Below, piece by piece: positions 7,538 through 14,867 of a stretch of 36,026 nucleotides of DNA; the first letter of the stretch is position 1; each line of letters opens with the position of its first letter. The notes beneath the pieces are model-generated. The model was not told the origin of the DNA, made no database searches, and saw only the letters and a list, made by a program, of their open reading frames with translations. Source of the DNA: Chloroflexota bacterium (lineage in GTDB: Bacteria; Chloroflexota; Dehalococcoidia; Bin125); assembly GCA_028873865.1 (NCBI GenBank), contig JAPPNI010000040.1, positions 1 to 36,026 of the forward strand, read 5' to 3'. A program made the position numbers and the translations under genes.

Positions 7538-8701
7538 CTAGGGCGGATCGCAGCTGGAGTGCGTATACCCGCCCACGTCCGCGACGACGTCCGCTGGAAT
7601 CGTCAGCAGTTGGCCCGACACCCGATAGGTCTCGCCGCCGCGCAGTTCCGCGGCGACAACGTTCTTGATCCCATAGGTGTGAACGACGCCGGACGCGACA
7701 CGGCCGTTCGCGTCGATCACAATGCCGTGCACGCTGTGCAGGCCGGAGTCGCTGACGCCGCGAGTCAGGCGCCCGCATTGCACGTGCAGGTCGCCCGACG
7801 CGGCCCCGAACATCCGCCCATCGATAACGATCCGATACGGCGCGCTGCCGCCGCTGACCTTCCAGGCGACGACGCTCTGCGACGGCGACCAGTAGCTGCC
7901 GGTCTCCTCGCAGATCGCGGGCGCGATCATGCGCAGCCTGAGATCGCTCGCGCCGCCCCCCGAGACGCCGGGCGGTGCCAGCTCGGAGGCCGGCTGATTG
8001 ATCGAGGCGACCAGTTGATCGAACACCGCGCTCACCGCATCGGCATCGAGAGCGCCGTAGTCGGAGACTTCGCGACTGAACTCCTCGGCGGGCCAACGTC
8101 GGATCCAGATGTAGGAGCCTCGATTGTTCCAGCTGCCGGTGAAGAGCTGGAACCGATCGTCGCAGGGCGTTTCAAGGTCGCGGCAATCGGCTGAGGTGTA
8201 GTCACCGAGATGCAAACTGAAGGCCTCGGGAACGGTGAGCAGGATGCCAAACACCCGGTAGGTCAGACCGGCCTGCAGCTCGGTATCGCCGGGCCCGTCA
8301 TAACTGTCTGCGCGAATCGAGCGCACCGCGTTCACATAGGAAAGCGCGCCCGCGGTCGCTCCGGTCGCATCGCGGACATGCGCCTGGACCGCGAACAGGC
8401 CGGAGTCCACGTCGCGTCCCGCCCAGACCCCGCAGAGCAGCTCCGTGACGCCTTGAGCCTGGCCAACGCGCGAACCGTCAATGAACACCTCGTAGGGGGG
8501 TTCCCCACCAACAACCGACCACTCGACGCTCAATGTGAGCTCTTCGTCGCGTTCGTCACCTTCGGTGTCGCGGGTGTGGGGGACGCTGAGCACGATCTTG
8601 AGCCCTGGCGCGCGATCGATCGCCGCCCACGCGCTCGCCGCGGCCCCGGCCATCAGGAGCAGGCTGGCGAGGAGCGCGATGCTGCGGCGCCGCCGTGACA
8701 T
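7538..8701 (-). CDS. secreted Ig-like protein, N-terminal half (387 aa before an in-frame TAG)
   Basis: It starts at ATG 8701, five bases after the stop of the upstream paralogue, with GGAGG in the preceding gene end serving as ribosome site. A signal peptide occupies residues 1-27 (MSRRRRSIALLASLLLMAGA, cut near AWA). Two copies of a module follow. Unit 1 has SVEWSVVGGEPPYEVFIDG, then YRVFGILLTVPEAF and a Cys-containing stretch DCRDLETPCDDRFQLF. Unit 2 has AWKVSGGSAPYRIVIDG, then YRVSGQLLTIPADV. Cysteines recur at equivalent places (LLCGV, VQCGR), suggesting disulphides in an extracytoplasmic protein. It ends prematurely at TAG relative to the paralogue, and coding character continues in frame to 6380. 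Confidence 0.7.
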   Translation of the reverse strand: MSRRRRSIALLASLLLMAGAAASAWAAIDRAPGLKIVLSVPHTRDTEGDERDEELTLSVEWSVVGGEPPYEVFIDGSRVGQAQGVTELLCGVWAGRDVDSGLFAVQAHVRDATGATAGALSYVNAVRSIRADSYDGPGDTELQAGLTYRVFGILLTVPEAFSLHLGDYTSADCRDLETPCDDRFQLFTGSWNNRGSYIWIRRWPAEEFSREVSDYGALDADAVSAVFDQLVASINQPASELAPPGVSGGGASDLRLRMIAPAICEETGSYWSPSQSVVAWKVSGGSAPYRIVIDGRMFGAASGDLHVQCGRLTRGVSDSGLHSVHGIVIDANGRVASGVVHTYGIKNVVAAELRGGETYRVSGQLLTIPADVVADVGGYTHSSCDPP

Positions 8702-8706
8702 CGCCG

Positions 8707-10692
8707 CTACCTCCGCGGACGGGCGAGCTGCGCCCGGATCGCGGCGTATCGGTACTCGTCAAGGTCCGGATTCGATTCGACGCTGACTCCAATTTCGAGC
8801 AGGTGGTAGCCCGGCGTCGACGGACAGCGGATCGCCGCCGAGCCGGCCCGGCCGAACACGCGATCGTCGAGGTTGAAGCGAACTGCCGTTGGGCTGCCGT
8901 CGTCGTAGGAGGCCAGGACCGACGTGCTCCAGGACAGCTCAAACGATTCACCGATCACGCAGGAACGGTCTTCCGGCAGCGTCCATTGGACATAGAGAGC
9001 GCGGCGGTTTACGGCGGGCGGCGCGGACAGATGCAGTTCTTGAGTCACGCGCTGTGGAGCAGGCCCGGACTCACGAGCCTCAAGCGACAGTCGCTGGTCG
9101 TCGTTGGTGGAGTGACAACGCGCCGATTTTTTCATGCTTCCCGTGCCATAGACCTGCCGCGGCTCGCCATCGATGGTGAACCGCAGCGGCCACCATCGCC
9201 CACCCTTGACATTGAGGTAGAGGTCAATCCATCCCGCGGTGCAGACGGGCGAGGTGGTGAAGACCTGCAGACTGAGAGACTCCGAGCGATCGAGGAAGTC
9301 GGCAGGCAGGATCGGCGCTTGACCCAGTGATGCAACGAGTGCCCGCTGCTTCAGCCGCAATGTCGGCGGCGCCTCGGCTGAGGCTGAACGGCTGAGCACG
9401 TCACCGCTGACCTCACCGATCTCCAGCGTCGCCTCCGCATCCCCATCCGACAGCACCAGGACCATGCTGGGTTCGCAGGATTGCTCTTCGTCGTCAGGAT
9501 CTGAGGTGCAGTGCTCGGTGCCGCGGCGGGTCTCGAGCGTCACGCCGTCGGGCACCGTGAACAGCTGGTTGCCGTAGCGATACGTCTCACCGGTGCGCAA
9601 GGTCCAGGTCCACAGCCGCCGGATCACGTACTGTTCCGCGCTGGCGACCGCAGCGTTGCCCCGTGCGTCGACGACCGCGGCCTGGATCCGTTGGATGCCG
9701 GAATGGCCGGGAGGCCCTCCGAGCGCGGAGCAGAGGATCGGAGTCTCACCCGTGCGGCCCAGATAGCGGTCCCCGCCAATCGTCACCTCGTAGGGTCCGC
9801 GTCCGCCGCTCACGCTCCAGCGGACCGGCGCCACCCCGGGATCGTGCTCGCAGATCGCGGGTGCGGTCAGGCTCAGCCGCAGCCCCCCACCCGCGCGACC
9901 GCCAGACCGCACATCAGGACGCAACCACGGTGGGTCGCCAATGCTGGTCATCAACTCGTCGAAGCTGTCGCTCGCCCACTGCTGGTGCCCCGGAACGACC
10001 GCGTTCTGATCGTCGGCATGGATCTCGACAGGCTCTCGACCGCTCGAGCCGTCAAGGACTCTCGAGTGCTCCGCTCCGCTCCAGCGATCGAGGACGATCT
10101 TGCCGTAGGGCGCGTACAACTCGAAGCGGTCGGCGCAATCCGGCCCCGGCGCCCCGCAGCCGGCGGAGATATAGCGGCCCAGCTCCAGGCCATGGCCGTC
10201 AGGTATCGTCAGCAGATGTCCGTGCACCCGGTACGTGGCGGGACCTTTCAGACCGAAGGGAAAGGTGCCGCGTTCGTGAATGACCTGAACGATGTGCAGG
10301 TCGTGCAGCGCCACAGCGAGGTCGCCGTTGGCATCGCTGACGCTCGCCTGCAGCGTGACTATCCCCGGCGTGCGGCTGTTCGAACGCACATCGATCGCCG
10401 TCGGACCGCAGGGCACGTTGACGTGGCCGTTTGCGCCCGTTAGGGGTTGGCCATTGAACACGAGTTCGTACGGTGCCGCCCCGCCGCTGATTGACCAACT
10501 GACCTGGACTGAACCAACCGCAATTGAATCTTCAGGTCCGATCGCGGACAGCTCAAACTCGCACACGTCAGGCGCGTCGAGCGTGAGGCTCAGCCGTGAC
10601 TGCGCGCTCGTCGTCCAGATTGCCGACGCAGCGATGACGCCGAGCAGCCCAGCGACGACCGCAAGGGTCCGCGCCGATCGCCAGTCCAGCAT
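8707..10692 (-). CDS. secreted multi-domain Ig-like protein, 661 aa
   Basis: The N-terminus MLDWRSARTLAVVAGLLGVI with cleavage near SAQS is a signal peptide. Module 1 has VSWSISGGAAPYELVFNGQ and YRVHGHLLTIPDGHGLELG with a CADRFEL Cys segment. Module 2 has VRWSVSGGRGPYEVTIGGD and YRYGNQLFTVPDGVTLE. A linker VASLGQAPILPADF precedes further beta units (WWPLRFTIDGEPR, FELSWSTSVLASYDD). It is the intact representative of the damaged gene downstream (8701-6380), which it precedes by five bases, so the two form an operon that arose by tandem duplication. The TAACAT-N6-ATG context suggests leaderless initiation. The fold points to surface recognition or scaffolding; no catalytic motif was seen. Confidence 0.7.
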   Translation of the reverse strand: MLDWRSARTLAVVAGLLGVIAASAIWTTSAQSRLSLTLDAPDVCEFELSAIGPEDSIAVGSVQVSWSISGGAAPYELVFNGQPLTGANGHVNVPCGPTAIDVRSNSRTPGIVTLQASVSDANGDLAVALHDLHIVQVIHERGTFPFGLKGPATYRVHGHLLTIPDGHGLELGRYISAGCGAPGPDCADRFELYAPYGKIVLDRWSGAEHSRVLDGSSGREPVEIHADDQNAVVPGHQQWASDSFDELMTSIGDPPWLRPDVRSGGRAGGGLRLSLTAPAICEHDPGVAPVRWSVSGGRGPYEVTIGGDRYLGRTGETPILCSALGGPPGHSGIQRIQAAVVDARGNAAVASAEQYVIRRLWTWTLRTGETYRYGNQLFTVPDGVTLETRRGTEHCTSDPDDEEQSCEPSMVLVLSDGDAEATLEIGEVSGDVLSRSASAEAPPTLRLKQRALVASLGQAPILPADFLDRSESLSLQVFTTSPVCTAGWIDLYLNVKGGRWWPLRFTIDGEPRQVYGTGSMKKSARCHSTNDDQRLSLEARESGPAPQRVTQELHLSAPPAVNRRALYVQWTLPEDRSCVIGESFELSWSTSVLASYDDGSPTAVRFNLDDRVFGRAGSAAIRCPSTPGYHLLEIGVSVESNPDLDEYRYAAIRAQLARPRR

Positions 10693-10698
10693 TGCCGC

Positions 10699-10704
10699 AT
10701 GTTA
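10699..10704 (-). promoter_or_regulatory. -10 element for leaderless transcription of the 661-aa gene
   Basis: TAACAT lies six bases before the ATG at 10692. The same TANNNT-N6-ATG layout occurs ahead of the genes at 14868 and 33247, and no ribosome site is visible here. No -35 hexamer at standard spacing was found, so support is moderate. Confidence 0.4.
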
Positions 10705-10926
10705 GTGCTCCGGCCCTGTGACCAGCTCAACGAGCGAGAGCTGCTCGCGCGGCCGATGTTCGCGACCAGAGACGATCACGACGCCGCCCCTGAGAGGGGG
10801 AACGAGGCGCCAGCACCGGATAGCTCGGCGGAACCAGCGCGGTTGTTCCACCACACGCTGAGGCGGCACGGGCCCCGAGCAGGATCAGCGATGTCGGCAC
10901 GAAACGACAGCCCGGCCGATCACCGC

Positions 10927-11039
10927 GTTCCCGCCGCCTCTGCTGTCTGGAGGTCTCAACACGCTGCTGGAGATCGGGTCCGAGGTCCTTCCGATCGCCA
11001 AGTTCCCGCCGCCTCTGCTGTCTGGAGGTCTCAACACGC
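10927..11039. repeat. 38-bp perfect direct repeat, period 75 bp
   Basis: The 38-bp unit at 10927-10964 and at 11002-11039 is identical; it begins GTTCCCGCCGCCTCTGCTGT. The flanking bases are also similar (CCGATCACCGC and CCGATCGCCAA). The period of 75 is exactly 25 codons. On the plus strand one frame reads PITAFPPPLLSGGLNT then PIAKFPPPLLSGGLNT and stops at TAG 11105. No credible start codon was found for that frame, so whether it is coding is open. Confidence 0.7.
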
Positions 11040-11802
11040 CTCCGGCAAAAGCCGCGAACGGACGGCGAGGCGCGGGTGCCCGGGTCTGGGCCGCGAATCG
11101 CTCCTAGCGGATAATCAGGTCGGGGATTGACCCGTCGGGAGGCGGCAACCGTCGATAGCGACCGCGACGCTCCGCGTCGGTCCGAGTGCCAACGCGCAGG
11201 TTCTGCTGGTGCACAGCAGCTGAAGGTTCGAGCATTCGTTGCCGCCGGCGCGGCTCACCGGCCACTAGCGGTCGATTTTGAGTTGGCGGTTGCTCTCCCT
11301 CGGGGACGCAGCAGCAGCTCCGCTGTTCAATGAACAGCGCATTCGGCGCTCGCGTAGGGAAGATGACTCGCCCGCAGGCGGGTAAGCATCCACACCGCAG
11401 AGCCTGCCGTCCGACTCCGCCTCGGCCGGCAGCAAGGCTTCGCACTAGTGGGTGACCATGCGCTGCCATCGGCGGATCACCGCGGGGTGCTCCGCCTGAT
11501 CAACTGGGCTCAGCAGCGCTGCCGTCAGGGGGGAGACCACGGTTCGTAGGCTGAGCGCCTGCGGCCCGTCTCCAGTCCGCGGTCGGCTCTCCCCCGATGC
11601 CCTTGCGCGGCCTCTGCTCTCACGAGAGCGCCTGCACAGGCTGGACCACCGTCGACTCCGGCTGCTCTGAGCTGAAGCAGACGCGGTCGAGGTACTCCCT
11701 GGGTCCGAGACGCGGCACGCCAATGTGCCAGACCATGCAGACGTCAGGAAGCGAATCGTCGCGGCTGCCCACCCAGCCAGGCGTTCGGTTGACAACGAGC
11801 GT

Positions 11803-12083
11803 TCAAGAACTCCCCAAGAGGCGGTTGACGACCCCAGGCGCCCGCTCCGGGACCGGGCTCCCTGCCGTCGCGATCTCGCGCGCCTGGCGGCAGCCGTTGC
11901 CAACAACCATCCGACGACCGTCGTTGTGAGCGCGTCCGTGTGGCGCTCCAGGTACGTACGGCGTTCTGCCTCCAGCGTCACGCCGAGCATCTTCTGGGTG
12001 ACGAGACGAACCAACTCCTCCGGGCCGCCCCGTGCTGTGACGCCCGCCTCCCAATCGTCACGCTCATGCACTCCACCCAGCAT
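11803..12083 (-). pseudogene. IS256/mutator-type transposase N-terminal remnant
   Basis: Two minus-strand frames join to resemble the N-terminal region of IS256-like transposases. The first ends TYLERHTDALTTTVVG. The second runs MVVGNGCRQAREIATAGSPV and then ERAPGVVNRLLG, which corresponds to the family's 'NG-basic-RE-TAAG-V-APRVND' block. A frameshift joins the frames near 11905, and the downstream catalytic domain cannot be recognised. The rest of 10705-12190 shows no other gene. The assignment is from memory of the family pattern. Confidence 0.5.
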
Positions 12084-12192
12084 TCGGCATACTCCTCCCG
12101 ACCAGCCTCCACCGGCTGATTCTGGAATCAGAGCGATCGCCTGCTCATCTCCTCAGGCCGCCCACAGCCTCTGGGTACATCTCGTGGCTGAA

Positions 12193-13095
12193 TCACCCGT
12201 CCATGAACCCGCCCTCGAGTTCTGGTGCAGCGATGCAGCCCGCCACCTTGAGCGCCTGAATCTGCTCGGCAGGGAATCCAGAGGTCCAGCGCGTTCGCAC
12301 CTCCTCGCTGAGGAACGGCCAGACTGAGTACTCGGTCCTGATCTGCCATCCCTCGGTGCCCTCGTTCGCCCAGGATGCGTACACCGAACGCAGCCCGGCC
12401 AACATCGCCTCGTGGAACAGCTGGTACCTGGCCGGCGGGGTCACCGCCTCCCACATCGCCATCTCAAGACCGAGCAACTCCAACCAGTCGGCCGAACTGA
12501 GCTCCCGTTTCGTTGCCTCCCACAGGGCCTCGCTCAGCGCTCGAGCCGGCCCCCCGTCAATGCTGGCGAACGTGGACCAGCCCACACTGAAGGGATTGCG
12601 GCAAAAGGACCAATAGTCAGTCTCGGCATCGCCGGCCTCCATGCTGCCGCCGGAGTCGGTCGACGCAGCCGTCTGCTGCCGATAGTTGGTCGAGACCGTC
12701 TCGACTTCCATGTAGCGGTCGACCTCAACCTGGACGCCGCCGATGACCTCGATCTGAGAGACGACCGCGACGACCTTCTCGTCTCGTTCGATCTCGACCT
12801 CCCAGCTCACGCTGACCGGCGACGAGTTCGCCCAGCGCCCCGAGTGAGACGCGGGCAGCCGATTGACGCGCGGCTCCTGCCGCGCTCCCCAGGCGCCGTC
12901 CGGCTGTCGCTGTTGGAGCGCAAACTGGACATCGCCATCGCTCTCGCGCATGGCGTTGATCCTGACCTCGATCTCTCCCGTGCGCGTCAGCGCCTGCACA
13001 CCGAGCGTGGTCAGCGCGCCGACCAGCGCCGCCAACAGCACCAGCGCAGCGATCCAGCCGCTTGCTCCGCTTCGCAGCCACCGTGGTGCGCGCAT
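12193..13095 (-). CDS. membrane-anchored protein of unknown function, 300 aa
   Basis: It starts at ATG 13095 with GGGGAG about ten bases upstream. The N-terminus is basic and is followed by one hydrophobic helix (about residues 12-36, GWIAALVLLAALVGALTTLG), a signal anchor. The extracytoplasmic part begins with a beta-rich domain (EIEVRINAMRESDGDVQFAL, then VSVSWEVEIERDEKVVAVVS), followed by a Ser/Thr/acidic linker and a helical C-terminal region with many aromatic residues (DYWSFCRNPFSVGW, LGLEMAMWEAV). I recognise no family. It is on the same strand as the RCC1-repeat operon, about 100 bp downstream of it. Confidence 0.65.
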   Translation of the reverse strand: MRAPRWLRSGASGWIAALVLLAALVGALTTLGVQALTRTGEIEVRINAMRESDGDVQFALQQRQPDGAWGARQEPRVNRLPASHSGRWANSSPVSVSWEVEIERDEKVVAVVSQIEVIGGVQVEVDRYMEVETVSTNYRQQTAASTDSGGSMEAGDAETDYWSFCRNPFSVGWSTFASIDGGPARALSEALWEATKRELSSADWLELLGLEMAMWEAVTPPARYQLFHEAMLAGLRSVYASWANEGTEGWQIRTEYSVWPFLSEEVRTRWTSGFPAEQIQALKVAGCIAAPELEGGFMDG

Positions 13096-13192
13096 TGGGC
13101 TCTCACTCCCCTGCGACTGTCGGACCCGTTCGATCGGTCGCTAGAGGCTAGGGTACGCGCATCGCGTCCACGACGACGCGCCGGAGCAGCAG

Positions 13193-13530
13193 CTACGCGC
13201 CGTACGCCGTCAGCGCCTGTTCGTCGTCGCCCCAACAGATCACCTCGCCACCGGCGGTCAAGGCGCAGCTGAAGTAGACACCGGCATCGACAGCAATGAA
13301 CTCCCCCGATGGCGCGTCAAGTTGGCCAGAGCGGTTCGCGCCCCAGCAGACGACCGCTGCGGCGCGGGTCAACCCGCAGGCATGGTCGTGACCGGTGCTG
13401 ATGCTTCGAAACTCGATCGAGGGCGCTTCCAGGTTGCGGGAACTAAGGTCACCCCAGCACGTCACTCGGCCGTCGCTCGCCAGGACGCAACCATATCCCG
13501 AGCCAAGCTCGACACGATGAACCCTGTTCC
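13193..13530 (-). pseudogene. C-terminal part of the RCC1-repeat lipoprotein, out of frame
   Basis: The frame from about 13530 to TAG 13193 continues the RCC1 repeat array of the upstream reading frame after a one-base loss. Units end in CVLASDGRVTCWGD, CGLTRAAAVVCWGAN and CALTAGGEVICWGDD, the same cadence as upstream. The true junction is near 13513-13518, where APSGTGFI must be followed by RVELGSGYGC in the other frame. There is no start codon of its own with a ribosome site. It is therefore either a recent pseudogene or a sequencing error. Confidence 0.6.
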
Positions 13531-14202
13531 CGACGGCGCGCCATGGCCATAGAACCGCCCGCCCCAACACACCAGCCGCGTGTCCTCAGCAATCGCGCAG
13601 CGGTGCACCCAACTCGCGCTCACCCGACGGAAGACGCCGTCCGGTGGCTGATTCTCCTGATCCTCCTCATGCCCCCAGCAGCGGACGGCGCCGACCTTGT
13701 CGATCCCGCAACCCCTGCCGCTGTCGAAGCTGAGCTGAATGAACTCGACGCCCCGATGCAGCGCGACCGGTGACGGCGGACTCGTTCCCCAACAGCGAAT
13801 CTCGCCGTCTGCCCTCACGCCACAGGCCGACTGACTGCCCGCCTCGATGAACCGGTAAGGGCCAGGTGGAATCCGCCGCCCCGCCTGCCAGTACCTGCCG
13901 CCACAGGCGACATCCCCCGATGCGAGAATCCCACAATGAATCCCACCGCCAACAGAAATCGCGACGTAGGTACCCGGAGACAGCGGGACCGCGTCCGGCG
14001 GCGGGATCGGTTCAACCTGATGATCCGACTCGACGGCCTGCATCTCGTCAGCGTCCACCTCGCTCGCCGTCTGGGCCTCGTCAGCGCTTGCTTCATTCGC
14101 CGTCTGAGACAAGTCCTCAGATCCCCCGTCGCCGTTCACACAACCAACCGCGGCAGCGCCGCCAGCAACGACGACGACCAACAGTCCCAACAGCCGATTC
14201 AT
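13462..14202 (-). CDS. RCC1-repeat lipoprotein (N-terminal portion before a frameshift)
   Basis: The start ATG 14202 overlaps the stop of a 48-aa ORF as ATGA. Residues 1-21 (MNRLLGLLVVVVAGGAAAVGC) are a lipoprotein signal peptide with the Cys at 21. An acidic Asp/Glu/Ala-rich linker runs to about residue 75. Then come RCC1-like repeats of about 40-50 residues, each with an 'A-G-x-x-x-CG-v-x-a-x-G-x-x-x-CWG' core (GSQSACGVRADGEIRCWG, SFDSGRGCGIDKVGAVRCWG, CAIAEDTRLVCWGG). Such repeats form a seven-bladed propeller that mediates protein contacts at the cell surface. The last about 25 residues are out of frame; the real protein continues in the frame ending at 13193. Confidence 0.7.
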   Translation of the reverse strand: MNRLLGLLVVVVAGGAAAVGCVNGDGGSEDLSQTANEASADEAQTASEVDADEMQAVESDHQVEPIPPPDAVPLSPGTYVAISVGGGIHCGILASGDVACGGRYWQAGRRIPPGPYRFIEAGSQSACGVRADGEIRCWGTSPPSPVALHRGVEFIQLSFDSGRGCGIDKVGAVRCWGHEEDQENQPPDGVFRRVSASWVHRCAIAEDTRLVCWGGRFYGHGAPSGTGFIVSSLARDMVASWRATAE

Positions 14203-14345
14203 GCTCTCAGTCCCTCGACAGCTCTCATCTCACCCGCCCTATCGGCCTCTTCTAGCCGATCGCGAACATCGCCATGCAGGAGCGACGCCTCAACACCACG
14301 CTTGTAGATCGCATCGACGTTCCTTGGGACCTCGTAACGGTCCAT
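14199..14345 (-). CDS. small acidic protein, 48 aa, coupled to the RCC1 lipoprotein gene
   Basis: The frame ATG 14345 to TGA 14199 encodes MDRYEVPRNVDAIYKRGVEA followed by a charged helix (RDRLEEADRAGEMRAVEG). Its TGA overlaps the ATG of the lipoprotein gene (ATGA), a hallmark of translational coupling, and the product has a normal mixed composition rather than the Arg/Pro-rich look of shadow frames. It is in the same frame as the 54-aa ORF just upstream, separated by TAA-GAG-TAG, so both could be remnants of one longer gene. Soluble, no signal peptide, family unknown. Confidence 0.45.
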   Translation of the reverse strand: MDRYEVPRNVDAIYKRGVEASLLHGDVRDRLEEADRAGEMRAVEGLRA

Positions 14346-14351
14346 CTACTC

Positions 14352-14516
14352 TTACGCCTCGATGATCTCCAGCTGCTTCACCTCAGCCCAGTTCAGCGCT
14401 TGTCCGCTCTGCGTTCTGGCCAACTGACGATGCGTGACCTTCAGATCGTGGCCCCGTAGCGAGTCGCCGTGCTCCTTCAGCCACGACCGACGCTGGGTCT
14501 GCGCAGCGGATGGCAC
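14352..14516 (-). CDS. small protein, 54 aa, first gene of the RCC1 operon
   Basis: A GTG start at 14516 has GGAGAGG ten bases upstream. The product contains RRSWLKEHGDSLRGHDLKVT and ends ALNWAEVKQLEIIEA at TAA 14352. Composition and spacing (six bases to the next ORF) support a real gene. No hydrophobic segment is present. The helical, charged sequence could be a DNA- or protein-binding peptide, but I recognise no motif. Whether it is separate or the N-terminal part of a decayed longer protein with the next ORF cannot be settled. Confidence 0.4.
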   Translation of the reverse strand: MPSAAQTQRRSWLKEHGDSLRGHDLKVTHRQLARTQSGQALNWAEVKQLEIIEA

Positions 14517-14832
14517 GACACTAGCGCCTCTCCCGTTTCGCGGCGCCGAAGCACTGTGGTGGCCGTCAAGCTGTGCACTGCATTGCGGCTTGCCGACAAT
14601 GCCTCAGGCGGCGCAAGCCGATGTCCACCCGGGAGCTACAGCTCCAGCTGGAAGCGAATCTCAAAGGTTCTCGATTTTGTCCAGTTTGGTGGGCGTAACG
14701 CTACCGAACTGCGAACTTACTCGTGGGAAGTGGCGCTTTGAGACTGGTTGGGTCCTAAGCGGAGGAGGCTGCACTCCCAATCCCTTGCCCAGCTCGAGGC
14801 GGGGCTCCATTGGCGCCAGCACATCACTCCTC

Positions 14833-14861
14833 TTGAGTACCCTTGCTCAGGAGGGTATCCT
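14833..14861 (+). promoter_or_regulatory. promoter of the ATPase/NACHT operon (leaderless type)
   Basis: TTGAGT (14833-14838), a 17-bp spacer and TATCCT (14856-14861) form a good vegetative promoter. The -10 ends six bases before the ATG at 14868, which places transcription start at or next to the start codon. The layout closely matches TACCCT-GACGGC-ATG ahead of the gene at 33247. An AGGAGG within the spacer is too far from the ATG to be a good ribosome site. The roughly 300 bases upstream (14517-14832) hold no recognisable gene. Confidence 0.6.
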
Positions 14862-14867
14862 GACTTC

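Noticed and set aside
2574..7540. Reassignment of TAG to an amino acid in this organism
   Set aside because: TAG also ends several intact genes here (for example the 1356-aa NACHT protein and the 661-aa secreted protein), so ordinary nonsense mutations in decaying genes explain the in-frame cases better.
10927..11039. CRISPR array
   Set aside because: There are only two repeat units, the spacer-length interval is itself partly similar, and no cas gene is near.
11445..12083. A full 212-aa gene on the minus strand
   Set aside because: Only its first about 55 residues resemble a transposase; the remainder is Arg/Ser-rich after a frameshift, so it is listed as a remnant.
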